Origin: Labyrinthula sp. Ha
Taxonomy: Eukaryota > Sar > Bigyra > Labyrinthulida > Labyrinthulaceae
Assembly (NCBI GenBank): GCA_015227615.1
Contig: JAALGZ010000016.1
Span: forward strand, 372,001-436,000
DNA length: 64,000 nucleotides
Direction: 5' to 3'
Shown: one piece after another, positions 1 through 12,300 of the stretch
Position numbering within the stretch: the stretch's first letter is position 1
Layout of the letters: each line of letters opens with the position of its first letter
The notes under the pieces: generated by a model
Seen by the model: only the letters and a program-made list of their open reading frames with translations
What the model was told of the DNA's origin: nothing
Databases searched by the model: none
Made by a program: the position numbers and the translations under genes

Positions 1-2
1 GT

Positions 3-224
3 TACTCCATTTTGGCGGCAAAAAGAAACGTGACAACAACCCAAAGAGGAAAGAAAAGTTTTTATTACTTAGGCGGAATCACTGAAGGTTTTGAAACCGC
101 TGTGCTCTTGATTAGCCTTCATCTGTTTCCAAGTCAGATCCCAATTTTTTGTTATATTTTTGGTATTTTGTGCTGGATCACAACTGTAGGAAGGGTTTAT
201 TGCGCCTTCGTTGATTTTAGTTAA
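3..224 (+). CDS. CDP-alcohol phosphatidyltransferase, C-terminal part (5' truncated by window edge)
   Basis: The frame is open from the left edge to a TAA at 222-224 and no ATG is seen, so only the last ~73 residues are present. They read as the end of a CDP-alcohol phosphatidyltransferase (phospholipid head-group transfer from CDP-diacylglycerol or a similar donor; integral membrane). The visible match is to the family's last two helices: FYYLGGITEGFET, then two hydrophobic segments, then TVGR, the same order as bacterial-type members (FYFLGGLTEGTET...TxxxR). The catalytic DGxxAR...GxxxD motif would lie upstream, outside the window. The stop overlaps the 3' end of the convergent methylthiotransferase gene by 8 bp. 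The family call is by recognition of a short piece; an upstream exon cannot be excluded. Confidence 0.6.
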   Translation, partial: YSILAAKRNVTTTQRGKKSFYYLGGITEGFETAVLLISLHLFPSQIPIFCYIFGILCWITTVGRVYCAFVDFS

Positions 225-1866
225 CTCGGTAGTAGTTAGCTATTCTTGTGATTTCTTGAGGGTCGCATTTTAAGGTCGATGCACTTGCTTCGCTAACTTG
301 TACAACAACATAATCTCCAATTTGAATATCGCGTTTTTTATTCAAGTGCTTGTCTAAAACTTTCTGTTTTGGAACTATGCAGAATCTTAGTCCATTTGTT
401 TTACCAACAAATTCGTTCTTTGAGCGTTTTGAGAACCCTTCAATTAAAACAACTTGTTCAGAACCAATAAGACTCTTAGATTTTTCTTCTGCGTTTTTTC
501 TGTATGCTGAAATCAACTCTCCCAATCTTCGTTTTTTTATATCTTCTTTTACATCATCTTTAAATTTTCTAGCTGCATGAGTTTTTTCTCTTTCGCTGTA
601 CGCAAACAAAAATGCTTGTGCGTAATCAACTTGATTCAAAATATCTAAAGTTTCATGATGATCTTTTTCCGTTTCTCCACAAAAACCAGATATAAAATCC
701 GATGAAAATTCGACGTTTTCTATTTTTTCTATCATCTTTGCGATTAAATTCAAATATGATTCTTTAGTATAATTTCGTCGCATTTTGTTTAAAATCTCAT
801 TGCTTCCAGTTTGAACTGGAATATGAATTGCGTTACAAATATTATGATTCCTTTGAATTACATCTAAAACATCTAAATTAAAGTCCTTAGGATGTGGAGA
901 AGTAAATCTTACTCGCATTTCAGGGTCAACTCTTGCTACAGATTCAAGTAAGTCACTAAATCTAAACCCTTCCCCTCTTCTTTGTTTTGAATTGAACATA
1001 TCTTGAAAACCTTCTGCAATTTCATAAGAATCTTCTCCTGTTTGTTTTCCATTTTTATAAAAATAAGAATTTACATTTTGACCTAAAAGAGTAACTTCTT
1101 TAAATCCTTTCTCACTCAAATCTCTAACTTCCTCCAATATTGACTCTGGGTGTCTTGATCTTTCTCTTCCCCTTGTAAATGGTACAACACAGTATGAACA
1201 CATATTATTACACCCTCGCATAATGCTCACAAATCCTTTTACACCATTCTTATCACTCCTCAATGGTATAATATCTTCATAAGTTTCCGTTAAACTTAAT
1301 TTAACACGAATTAAATCCTCATTCGAAACATTTTGAAGGGATAGAAGACGAGGAATTTCTCTGTATTCATCAGGACCAACAACTAAATCTGCTAACTTAT
1401 GTTCATTTAATAATTTTTCTTTCATTCTTTCAGCCATGCATCCGAGAACCCCAACAATCGCGTTTGATTGAGTCTTCAGAGTTCTTAATCGTTGCAAAGC
1501 CTTTTCTTCAGCGTGATCTCTTATTGCACATGTGTTGATTAGAACAACGTCAGCAGAAAGAAGTGATAAGGATTGCGTGTAGTTGCTTTTATGGAGGATT
1601 GAGGATACGATTTCAGAGTCGGCAAAGTTCATTTGGCAGCCAAGTGTTTCGATGAAGAAAGTTTTGCCATTTGGAAAAACTGGGGAGACATTTTGGGGCT
1701 TTGTAGGGTTTTGAAAAAAGGACTTTAGCGTATTCTCTGAGATATCAGGAAATTTCCTACGACGCTTTATTGTCCGCGTTGAAAAGCGGTTGATTATTAT
1801 TCTTTTCGAGGATATGAAAATGTTCATGGCTTCACATGACAGGGTAATGCCATCTCCAGGTAACAT
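217..1866 (-). CDS. MiaB/CDK5RAP1-type tRNA methylthiotransferase (radical SAM), mitochondrial
   Basis: Members convert N6-isopentenyladenosine at tRNA position 37 to the 2-methylthio form using two 4Fe-4S clusters. The 549-residue frame has all three parts. The N-terminal UPF0004 domain has Cys77 (ETLGCQMN), Cys113 (NTCAIRD) and Cys143 (GVLGCMAE), the ligands of the auxiliary cluster. The radical-SAM core has RGCNNMCSYC with Cys219, Cys223 and Cys226, followed by PFTRGRERSR and GQNVNSY. A basic C-terminal stretch of about 65 residues fits a TRAM RNA-binding domain. The region before residue 65 is rich in Arg/Ser/Ile without acids, as in a mitochondrial presequence. I favour the second Met (codon 14, about 1827) as start, because the presequence begins there. 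The gene shares a 101-bp divergent promoter region with the G-gamma gene. No intron is needed. Confidence 0.93.
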   Translation of the reverse strand: MLPGDGITLSCEAMNIFISSKRIIINRFSTRTIKRRRKFPDISENTLKSFFQNPTKPQNVSPVFPNGKTFFIETLGCQMNFADSEIVSSILHKSNYTQSLSLLSADVVLINTCAIRDHAEEKALQRLRTLKTQSNAIVGVLGCMAERMKEKLLNEHKLADLVVGPDEYREIPRLLSLQNVSNEDLIRVKLSLTETYEDIIPLRSDKNGVKGFVSIMRGCNNMCSYCVVPFTRGRERSRHPESILEEVRDLSEKGFKEVTLLGQNVNSYFYKNGKQTGEDSYEIAEGFQDMFNSKQRRGEGFRFSDLLESVARVDPEMRVRFTSPHPKDFNLDVLDVIQRNHNICNAIHIPVQTGSNEILNKMRRNYTKESYLNLIAKMIEKIENVEFSSDFISGFCGETEKDHHETLDILNQVDYAQAFLFAYSEREKTHAARKFKDDVKEDIKKRRLGELISAYRKNAEEKSKSLIGSEQVVLIEGFSKRSKNEFVGKTNGLRFCIVPKQKVLDKHLNKKRDIQIGDYVVVQVSEASASTLKCDPQEITRIANYYRVN

Positions 1867-1967
1867 ATTTATCCACCCTGTGGTAATCTAACACTGTGAT
1901 TCTCCAAGTTTATTCGATTCATTAAACATACAAAACAAGAACTGAAACAAAATAACTTCTATTTAAC

Positions 1968-2225
1968 ATGTCTAGTGTAATTGAACGTCTCCCAACTGCA
2001 AGCGAAATTGATCAATACCAAGCTTCATTGAAGAACGTAAGACATTACTTTGATCCTTATATTTTTTAGATTAAATCGAACAAAATTTCTACGGGCAAAG
2101 TGTGTGATAGTATCACCAAGGAGGTTAATGGTAAATTCACCAGCGACCCACTTGCCTCTGGAAAAACTGCAGACAATCCATATTTAAACAGAACAGGTGG
2201 ACCAAAATGTTTACCTTGTTTATAA
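1968..2225 (+). CDS. Heterotrimeric G-protein gamma subunit, two exons
   Basis: Exons are 1968-2036 and 2070-2225; the 33-nt intron 2037-2069 runs from GTAAGA to TTTTTTAG. The product is 74 residues, the usual size of G-gamma. It begins with a helical stretch (IERLPTASEIDQYQASLKN) and continues with a second helix (KISTGKVCDSITKEV), then DPL and NPY, which occupy the places of the family's DPL...NPF motif. G-gamma pairs with the G-beta propeller and anchors it to the plasma membrane through a C-terminal prenyl-cysteine. Here the tail ends KCLPCL, with Cys at -5 and -2 rather than at -4, so it is not a textbook CaaX box. The gene was too short to show as a long open frame; splice-site fit and motif spacing support it. 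It is divergent from the methylthiotransferase and convergent with LtrA. Confidence 0.8.
2037..2069 (+). other. 33-nt spliceosomal intron in the G-gamma gene
   Basis: GTAAGA at the 5' end and a T-run plus TAG at the 3' end. Removing it joins codon 23 (Asn) to Ile in the same frame and continues into the conserved DPL/NPY region. Without removal the frame ends within the intron. Confidence 0.8.
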
Positions 2226-2325
2226 AATCTTGTTAAGTCTTACAAGTGTTTAACTTCTTATTTCCAGACTCGCATTATCTTAAAATACAGACTTTTAATA
2301 AAATACACAAATTATTCTCGACTTC

Positions 2326-4441
2326 TTACTCTTCTTTACTTGTTGTGCTTTCTGACGTTTCTGCATTTTCAACATCACTGTTTTCAATGCTTAATTCAAC
2401 TATATTCGAAGTTACAACAGGTCCTCGCATACTGTTGTAATTGTTCAAATTCGGGCTCCTGTTTTGAGGTCGCGAAGAAATCTCTTCATCTTCATCTAAG
2501 GCAGATGTTGTTTCTAAAGTATCTTGTGTACGTAAATTTCTAATATCTGGAAATAAAGAGCCTAAATTATCTTCAATTATTTCAGTCAACTGCCTCAGCT
2601 GACTAACTTCATCAAGCAAGTTCTGCATCTTTCCTCTATCATACCCTTTAAGAGTTGCCCGGTCAATCCCAGTTCTTAAATAGTCAGCATGAGATCGTAA
2701 ATAACTAAGCATATGACCTAATTTTTCTTTCTTTCTGTCCATTTTCTCACTAAACTCTTCCAAAGTTGAAACTTTTCTTTCAATTGTGAATTCCCCAGGT
2801 TCAAAAAATAATTCATCCTCTTCCTTTATCTTTGGTAAGCCATTTGAAAAATCTTCTTCAGGAAATTCTTTATTTGCTAAGATTTCAATTTCAGCATCTG
2901 TTGAGCCTAAAACTATCTTTTCCCAGAAAGATAAACCAAAGAATAAAAAGAGGACTAGAAAACAAGCAAATAAAAATCCTTCCACACTTGCAATTCCAAA
3001 CCCTGGCAAGAGGAGAAAAAACAAAGGGTAGCATAGAAAAATTCCAAAGAAAATAACACGCGAAACTCTCAAATTCTTCCAACTTCTATAATCTGAACCA
3101 AGTTTTTTGGCTTCTTTTCCAAATAACAATCTCCATGGACCTAAGTGAAGCATTTTCTGTAAGACCAAAAGCGTCATAGAAACAACTAAAGAAATAACCA
3201 GAAGCCATTCAAACTTCTTTATTTTCTCTGGTTTCTTTTCAAACGCTCCTCCAAATTCAATTGTCTTTGCAAGAGCAATTCCAACCCAGATTAAACTCCC
3301 GTAAAATAAAGGTTTAATGGCCATTACAAGAGCAACTGCAATACTCCACCTGTTTGTTTTTCGCATCAATACATGTTCATTCGCTTCATACGGTAAAGCA
3401 TAAAACTGTACAATCTCCATTGACGAAAGTATCAAATACGCCAAACCAAACGCCACAATCTCTGAAGTTGTGTCTTTAATGCTCAGATCCTCATCTTCAG
3501 AACTATTAGTTGAGCTAAATCCGTTAATAATAATTTGTAAAACACCTTCCCCAAGCATAAGCATAGAAAACTCCCCAAATCTTTTTACTACAAAAGGTAC
3601 ATTTAAAGGTACAGCAGGAGGTTTTCTTACTATGAAATTAAGTAAGAAGGATGTAAAGAAGTAGGAGAAAATTAACAGGCCTAAGGAAAGTTGGATGTAG
3701 TTGCTGAAAGCTAATGCAGCAGAGATTAAAGTGCTTAGAAGAGTTATTGACTGCTGAAGAAGTGCAAAACTTGTCATTTTTTGAATTTTTCTTCTTTTTC
3801 TTCGGGAATGATGGAAGTTATCTGGGGAAAATCGGAGCTCATAGTACTTGAACATATACAAAACAGCCAACAAAGATCTGCAAATACAAAATCCAAACAA
3901 TAAATTAATCCCCGTGAAATATTCTGAATCTTCAATTCCGGACTTTTGCGGATTATGAAAAATTTCCGTAGATGAACCAATAAAAAATGTCATGAAAGCA
4001 ACCAGGACATTTTCAACAATTGAAAGAAGATCATGAAATAAAGAGTCAGAAGTAAATCTTGCAATGTAATTTGTTCTTCGATACCAAACAGCGTACATCG
4101 GCAAATACTGTGCGAAGAAGAAAAGCAGTGAGTAGTGAATGTCCAAATTTTTTATGTCGTGAGAAATTTGCTTTCCTAATTTAAATGCCATGGCAACAAA
4201 TATTAAATCGAAGAATACATCAGCCCAGTCACTTTCCATATGTTCTTGTTCGTCATCCCAGAATTGACGGACATCTGGCCGCTAAGAAGAATTAAGAAAA
4301 GGGGGTATAATATACTTGGTACCAGTGCTTATTACGTTTCTTTGATGTAGATATTACAAAATCTTTTAATTTTTCTTTGAGATTATCCATTTTCATTGTG
4401 CTCATCGAGTTTGCACGTATATTTCTCCTAAGCAGCTTCAT
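2326..4441 (-). CDS. LtrA (low temperature requirement A) family membrane protein, two exons
   Basis: Exon 2 is 4281-2326. A short exon 1 ends at 4316, after a 34-nt intron (4315-4282, GTATAT...TTCTTAG). Exon 1 supplies the residues before the family's opening block; the joined text RPDVRQFW...SDWADVFFDLIFV matches the usual LtrA start (RP...W.E..LFFDLVFV). The start is at 4441 or, a little later, 4405 (MSTMKMDN), giving 693 or 681 residues. The first ~450 residues carry about ten hydrophobic helices. The last ~190 are soluble, acidic and include a predicted coiled coil (EFSEKMDRKKEKLGHML...LDEVSQLRQLTEIIED). LtrA was named from Listeria and is common in fungi; its biochemical role is unknown. 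The soluble tail is longer than in bacterial members. The 3' end lies 100 bp from that of G-gamma. Confidence 0.85.
4282..4315 (-). other. 34-nt spliceosomal intron in the LtrA gene
   Basis: On the minus strand it starts GTATATTATA and ends TTCTTCTTAG. Removal joins a complete CAA codon to CGG and restores the conserved LtrA N-terminal block, so the exon boundary is well supported. Confidence 0.75.
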
Positions 4442-6050
4442 TTGCCGAGATTCTTTTTCTACTTTATTTGAATGGTCGAAAAAGACATATTTAACGGCAT
4501 AACAGGAGGTACCGGTAAAATAAAATGGTACATTTCAGAGCAAGAAATATGTATGGAATGTAACGGAAGGGCTATCGATTTTTGGCGTTTGCAATTGTTT
4601 ATATTTATAGGCGTTTAGAGCTAATAGTACATCCATACAATATAACACAAGATTGTACTAATGCACCTAGGGTTTCTTAACAAAGCTCTCTACATCGGTA
4701 CTACTGTGCTACACTGCTAATTGCCATAAGGGTGTGTTCCAAACTTTCGTGTAATTCCTGCAACTTGATTTTTTTTTCTCTAAAACAAGGTTAAAATTAA
4801 ACAAACTCAGCGAGAAAACGAAGAAAATGCAATTATGGAATATGAAATATAGTGTAACAGAGTGAAAGAGGGTTTATTAAGACCTAAGAGCCACTGTGGC
4901 TTGCAGGAACCTGGAACTTTGTAATTTCCTTCGTGTTGAAAACTTTCTTGAATTCGAATTTGCAAGTTCTTATGTTTTATGAGCAAATTGAACAAGCTAA
5001 CTGAAGATATAAGAAACAGTGCAAGGCTGGAGAAAGGGTCTAAGTTTTTTCTTTAATTCCCTAGATTTCCATGATCCGTTCTTAATGTGATATCTAGTAC
5101 ATGTATCTAGTAACTAGAAAGTAGTTTAAAAATTGCTTTAAAACCCATTGTCTGGAAAGAATTGAGAAGCAAGAGTTTTCCAAATTTTGATAACTTGCTG
5201 ATAGAATACAGTTTCATCCACTCTCTCGCCTGAATCCTGAGCACAAACGCCTCATCTGTTATGTTCTTTTTGCCCCAATACTCGAACCTCCCTTGCGAAA
5301 AACATCTTTCCGAACTCTGTTCTCACACATAACAAATAGTTTCACTATATTTTCGCACTGGGAACACTTTGCTTTTCGTTCTAGCATACATATATTTATA
5401 ATATAGAACGTTTATTTCGTGAAATAGATGGACATACTTAACTTAATCGTTAATACCTTAATACAGGAGTTACAAATTTGAAAGATCCTTAAGGAGAATG
5501 TCAGTTTTTCTCTTGTTTGGCTTTAAAGCATTTTAAGCCAGGAGTGCGAAGATAGCTAGTAACGAAAAAGAAAGGCCAAAGTAAAGGAAGAACATCAATT
5601 TAACGTTGGCAATACAAATAATTCGGTAGAACTTGCAGGAATAAACCTTTAATGGAAATATATTCCAAATATACTCATTATCCACCTCTTCATACTATCT
5701 TTAAACGGTAGTATGTGAAAATTTGGGCCATCGTTCCAGTACTGCAAATTGATGATGACTATATCTTAAGGCAGATAAGGGAGTTACAGCTCAAGTGAAA
5801 CTTCTTCTTCGGAGGTTATCCGGTCCTTGGGCTTCATAATCTAACATAAATCGCCAATGAGCCCAGCTGATGACTCTTCAAGCCTCAAGTCACTTTCAAC
5901 TTCACTGCATTTTGCCTTTTCAGTATAATCCTGTTACCTGAAACTAATGCAAATCTTCCCATTTTATAAGTTTTGATAACAAAGAGAGATAAGAGAACAA
6001 AAGTCTGATTTCCACTGAATTATTGCTTTCATGACTGTAACTCTAGCCCT
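4442..6050. other. Gene-free stretch
   Basis: No frame with coding character, no repeats and no RNA gene was recognised. Open frames here are short and fit chance in AT-rich DNA. The first ~100 bp upstream of 4441 probably contains the LtrA promoter. Confidence 0.5.
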
Positions 6051-6059
6051 ACATAGTTT
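6051..6059 (+). repeat. Target-site duplication of the SINE (left copy)
   Basis: ACATAGTTT, repeated directly at 6328-6336 immediately after the A-tail. Confidence 0.6.
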
Positions 6060-6327
6060 TTCGTCCGCAGCGCCCTAGTGCGGCAGCTAATGCCCCATGG
6101 ATTCCCCAAGTCGTCAAGGCCTTATGGGTAAGGTACTTAGCTTTGAATGATTGGCTCCGCGGAGTATAAGTGATTCAAGTTTTCAGTGTCACGGCAAGAA
6201 AACGTTCCGGGGTTTGGTTTAGTGGGCTCAAGTCCCACACGACGCAAGAAAGGGATTTGGGTCAGTTATTTCCTCCTTGTAAGACCGAAGAGTTTCCAAC
6301 CTCCAAGCAGGCCCCCCCCCAAAAAAA
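6060..6327 (+). mobile_element. SINE-like retroposon with A-tail and 9-bp target duplication
   Basis: A GC-richer 268-bp island in very AT-rich surroundings. It ends with a run of nine C and then eight A. It is flanked by direct copies of ACATAGTTT (6051-6059 and 6328-6336), the signature of L1/RTE-type target-primed insertion. Inside, near 6222-6238, GTGGG-CTCAAGT-CCCAC can fold as a perfect 5-bp, 7-nt-loop arm like the T-arm of a tRNA and resembles a pol III B box; TGGTTTAGTGG just before it resembles an A box but lies too close for a normal tRNA. There is no open frame. I infer a tRNA-derived or tRNA-like SINE; the partner LINE is not in this window. Confidence 0.6.
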
Positions 6328-6336
6328 ACATAGTTT

Positions 6337-9300
6337 ATAGTACATGAAATAGAAAAGTTAATCCCTTCATTCTTCTGGGTACTTCCAATACTTCTCAGAA
6401 GAATAAGGGTTAACTTCGTTGCATAGATAAATAGAAAATAAGAAATAGTGGATATTGAATGTAAGTATCTTGGCCGTTTTTACCCATATGCAAAAAATAC
6501 ATTCCCTTGTTCGGGCTCTAATTATGCATAACTTTCTCAGGGATTCAAGTTATAATATCTGCATCGACCTAAACAAATTTTCTAAACACACTCATTAACT
6601 CCAGATGTCTTACTGGATTTAGGCTTCCTTTGTTTCAAAGGAACCGTACTTTCAATCCCTTGGGCTCTAGGTATTCCCAGAGAACTATGTTTCTGATTGG
6701 ACACAGCGATATTTGTGCTACTATTGCTGCTATCGTTGGCGGTTTTATTTGCACCTATAAATCATAAAGAGCATCTAAGCTGAATACTAATGACAAAATA
6801 TGTTCTAATCTATCTGTAGCAGAAAAGGTGGAGGGATCTCCTTCTGATAACATCACTCGTATTTGATACAAGACCTCCTAAAGAAGATGGTAAGGTGCTT
6901 TGAAAACACCATCTAAATTCATAAAACTACTACTCGCAACGTAAACGATCCAAATAATAGAACAGGCACAGACTAGGGCCCTTTAATTCCTAAGGTTTTG
7001 GTGGTGTGAATAGTTTAATTATTTTACCAGAAGAAGGATACATCGTGAACATGGTAATTTCAGCAGTTATTAACCATTATAGGGCAAAACTGGATACCTT
7101 GCCTTAAATTTTCTCAACCATAGTCTCAATAGAATTTAGTTTTCTGATGTATGACTCTTTGAAGATTTTTTTCTAGGGGAGATTTATATTATTGTGTTTG
7201 GTATTGGTTTATTGTTTCTTTAACTAATATTTGTTGGTTGTGCCATGGCATATATGATCCTTCTTGTTTGACCTAAACTAGAGCCATATTATGCATGGGA
7301 ATCATGTTACTGCTCATGTGTATGAAAATCATGTAAATCAATAACTTTACTGGATACGAAACAATTACTTCTAAGCTAAGATCTAACAGCCAGCTTAGGC
7401 ATGCTATATCCGAAATAAATGTAAAATGCTTCCAAATCCATGTAATATGTAAACAGTACGAGAAAACTCTTAATCATATATTTTAAGATTTAACGTATTT
7501 GAGTTTCTTATTTCGTTGGCAAGATTAAAATGGATTACTCCACATAGAATACACTCAACAGGCAAAATGAAACAGACAAGTGAAGTTCATAATAGATTTG
7601 CTCTTCTCAAAGGCCAATCAAACTAGCAAGAAACCTCTATAGACCTAGTAATTTGATATAGCATTTGATGTATCAAAATTAGTATCGATATCTATTGCTG
7701 CTAATGCATAAGCACTTATTATCAGAAGCATGAAGTCTAAGAGCAGAAACATATTATTGAATATATTGCAATTATGAATGTATCGTATGGTTACTTAACA
7801 TGAATTTAGGTTCTACCATTTATCTCACATCATTGGTGCTACAGGGTTATTGAAAATTTTGTTGGGTAATATTAAATGAGTTATATTAGCTATTTCCATA
7901 TATATGGTCTTAAAAAGAATACTGATATAAAGAGAAAAATTTTGAGATATTCTTAACAAATATAACCCTTCAAGAAAATTAAATACCACAATTTCTAAAG
8001 AACCAGTTCTTTCTTACAGACTAACAATAAAGTACTAAGTTATAGCTAAGATTGTACAAATGAAAAACTTAGTATGAGCAAAATGTTGTTAGTAATAGAA
8101 AAATACCTTTTAGATGCAGGTGAATTATTATACTCAAAGTTTCAAAGTGTCGCGCGTAAGAAGATTCTGGACATGGCAAAATTTCTGAAGGACCGGCAAC
8201 AGTCTTAGATAATAGCCTTACTAGTTACTATGTTCAATCCTACATAAGAATTAGGTTTTAGGCAATTTTTCCAGTACAACAACAAATAGTGCATTAGCAT
8301 ACAAAAAAAGTAATTTTTTATCTGATAAATGTAACTGTATGATTTTGTTTAATTTCCAAGCTGGTTAAAGAATATGCTTCTATAAGCAATGTCACCTTAC
8401 CTTATGTCGGTGGCTGTTTGGTAAAATTTCGTTCTGGTTCTTTGAATTGATGCTGCTTTTTACATTTAATCCGATATCCTTATTTTCCTAGCTTACAAGA
8501 GCGCCAATATATAAATCATTAACTTCTATATATTGTATTTCAAATGGAAATAACTCATTCATTATGGGATATGGTTTCATTCCAATATCTCTGATCTGTT
8601 TAGTTCCTATCTAGCGAGCTATATCAGTCCCAAACTCCTTTTATATATATAAAGCAACTATTGTAACTAGATGTTCTAACTCTTAAGAATAAATATTTTC
8701 CCACAATAATTCTGAACTTAGAGGCAGTTTTGCATGTGACTGGGAATCTTTTGTGTAGCATACCCATTTGATAACCCAACAAAGTATCTGGGATGACTCC
8801 CATGTTGTCGTTCTGGAAAAATGCTAGTCTTACGAAAAATCAATCAGCACGAGCTATGATTTTGTTCAAAATAGTACCAGATATGTTATCTTGTAGGAAA
8901 ATATGGTTCAATAGGTAGAGCGAGATTCTTAGATTAGATATCTTCATAAATCTACAGAAGCGATATTATAATGATAAATGTTCATAGTTACTTTTGGGTA
9001 GCTACAGAAGTAAAACAATATGTAACATAACGATATATTAACAACATTTCCTCTGTATATTTAATCTAGGACTAGTAGTAAACATCGCAGAAGTTTCTAG
9101 CCCAGTGATTTTCCACTCGGAGAAATAACTCTTGGGTTAAATATATCTCTAAATATAGCCGACATTTTGCCCACTAGTCAAGATTTAACCTTAGGGAGAA
9201 TTTTGTACTAGTACGTTGCTGGAATTATAATCAATATATGAACTAAGAGACAAAAAGTTTTAAAAGCGCTGGCATTGAAACCTAGAACCAAACATTCTTA

Positions 9301-12300
9301 GTCCAGTGACAAGTCTTCTTATAAGGAAATTTAGTTTGCTCTCATGCAATCGCAAGTGAGACCAATTCAATAGTGGAGATTTAGTTGTGGAGATATTGGA
9401 AACTTCCTGTATATGACGAATCAGGGAAGTTCAAAATAAGAAAAAAATGGGGATAATGGATCAAACTCACTCAACCACAAACCTTAAGAAGATTTTTAAA
9501 TTTTTCTATGAACTATAGCGAACAAGAACTATAGCTTTATTTCTGGATATATCGTTTTGGTAGAGAGGTTATTTTCAATTTTTAAATTTATTATCCTCTG
9601 ATCAGATATCTTCGCAACTACTAATATCTTGTTCATCTAATCATGGTTTACTGAAACACTCACTAAGTGATCACCCAAAATTATTATTTCTACCAGTTCT
9701 AGAAGACTACCGTCCTAAAAAAACAGCATTTGGGACATTATGTAAAATATACAGATCTCTTTTTTCTGAATTTTCCACCTATCGAAATTGCTCAAAACAG
9801 CTCATAGACTCTATGATGTATTCTTAGAACTCGATGATTTCCATTGAGGTTGTAAACTTTAATCAAAAAATGCCAAATCTCACAAAACAATTTTTTCATT
9901 TTTTTCACAATATTTTTGGTCAATCACCGAAACCTCTTCCTCGACCTCAAAAAACTTTTAACCAAGACCTTAAATGTACTAAAGGGGTTAAAGCTAGAGT
10001 AGCAAAACCATGATTAATATTTTCTGAATTGTGTCAAATTATTATATGTGTATTTTCCGGTTTTAAGTTTTAAGAAATGGAATTGAATGCAAACATTGGC
10101 AATTCTTATCAAATGCGTGAAGTGTGACCTAGACTTTATAATGTTAGTGTCTTCTCTTTATTCTTAGTTCCATCCTGATTCTTTTCAATTTATTTGTATC
10201 TTATAGAACATATGGCCCTCATTAGCAACCCAAAAAGCACGTGAATCATGGTTAATTTAAATAAGATTAAAGAAAGATAAGCTCTGCTCATATGTTCGGC
10301 GGTCCGACCCTATAAATTATTTGGTTACTGAACTCTTCGGTCAGACGCATCTAAGTTTCTCTTCGTGGCTTACAGTTTTGTATTTAGCTTAGCTATTGTG
10401 CTTAAACATAATTATAGAAATGTAATTTGTGAAGTTCTTATTTGAGTTCTTAGTGTGAAGATAGACCTTAATTTATAGCGAGTTATCGATATTATCGTAA
10501 GAGGCGATAGCTGTGCTGCCTTCATATACCTTAAAATTCTTTCAAGGCTAGATATTCTTTTCAAAATTCATGTTCTGATATTATGTTCCCATATAACTTA
10601 TTATCAATTAATAATAAAATTAACACTTTCCGAACAGGTCAGGCAATTGCCGACACCAAGTACAACATCGAGTACAATCTTGAAATTTTTGCAACATTCT
10701 TATATTTCTACTTGTACAAGACACTTTCCATTCTTGTTGGATTTATTTTTCTAGCCGGGACAAGAGATTTCTTGTGTTTCAAGACAGATATTCTTTTCTC
10801 TCTGTATTAATTTAGAAGACTTATCTTCAGATAAGGAAGCCTCCCAATCCACGAAACACGTGCTTCTTAGAATTACCTATCTTTGTTTTAGGTGGACTCG
10901 GATTTTACCAGCAGTCAAGAAACCCTGAATATTTCCTGACATTGTCAAAGTTAAATTCATTATCTTTAATTTTCATACATGGCCTCTCAGTACCATCTGA
11001 TAATGAACACTAACTATTATTCTTATTGTAATTATACATGTAATATATTTCTAAATATATTATCTTCACACATACATATATATACAGCAGTTATACTTAG
11101 CAAAATAGCGAAAGCATCTTGTACAGCCTTCTTACTGAATATTGCTCTCGTTATGCAAAGTATTTGGTATCTAGAAGAAGATCTCCAGAGGCCACAATGA
11201 TTAGACATAACTAATATGGGTGTATATTTTCTGTTTCCCCGTTCTACCCACATGTACCATACAAGTTCATTTTCCAGAAATTCTGAATTCCGGATTTGCC
11301 AGGAGTGTATATATACATATAGAAATATTTGGTAAGTTGCGTTCACATGCCACTTTTTTGTCTGTTACAAGTTCCTATATGATAGAAACTAACTTGTTGT
11401 ACTCTTATTAAATGCCCATGTGCCTTGTTCACGAGTCGTGTGTTTGATATTAGAAGCTGGTCACTTATTAATATCGGCTAACCCGAAACTCCTCATGCAA
11501 TAATGACCCATCTAAAGTCTTGGCATTATACTTATATATATATATATATATATATATATAGCTTGACAAGACTATGAAGATGTTTCTATCAACAAAACGT
11601 TAAATTATGTTATTCCAATATGTTTATTTCTCAATATTTGAGAATAACTTACAAAGAATTACCAACTGAGAGGAAGTTTTCAAGAAGAGTATTAAAAGAG
11701 GAAATTGAAAGCGAAACAGAAAGAATGTAAAATTCTTTGTATAACATTTCTATGGTTTCCTGACGTTAATATCCAGTCAAGATAGAGATTTCTATGAAGC
11801 AACATAACTATTAGATTGTGAACAACCCGTAACCACGATTCGAAAAAGAACAGGTTCTTGTTGTTTGTAACCAGCAGCCCAAATTAATATGGTGTGGCTA
11901 TAATATTAGACATGATAAAAAGATATACAAATTCCAAGGAAAATGAAGAATAACTGGAGCAGTATCCTTACCGGATCTTCAGCTCTAGCAGATGTGATAC
12001 TGCTTAATTGTTCTTATATGGTAAACTGTGATATGAGGTATCTTCTTAAAAGTTTGAAGCAGTCTTTGGAATTAAAAAGATCTAAAGCCATATTATTTGA
12101 GAAAGCTGGAACAGAATCAGGTTTTGATGGTGAGAAATTACGCGGCATTGCGCTTCTTTAGGAGCAAGAAGAAATTTTACATGACAGAGAAACGAGTAAA
12201 CGGTGTAAGAAACGGTTGCACAGGAAAAAATCTCATTATCTGCATACTTGAGATCTTACACTTTTTTGATAGGAAGTAGTCGGGGTCTTGATTTTGCTTA

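Noticed and set aside
2891-3082. Several 60-120 codon frames inside the LtrA, methylthiotransferase, copia and acyl-CoA oxidase genes
   Set aside because: Shadows in other frames of clearly real coding sequence.
6222-6238. tRNA T-arm-like hairpin, possible tRNA gene
   Set aside because: No matching acceptor, D-arm or anticodon arm at proper spacing; better explained as part of the SINE.
11032-11346. 104-codon minus-strand open frame
   Set aside because: Same reasons; it overlaps another chance frame on the plus strand.
11943-12161. 72-codon plus-strand frame with fairly protein-like text
   Set aside because: No family, no flanking coding signal and the length is within chance; not called a gene.
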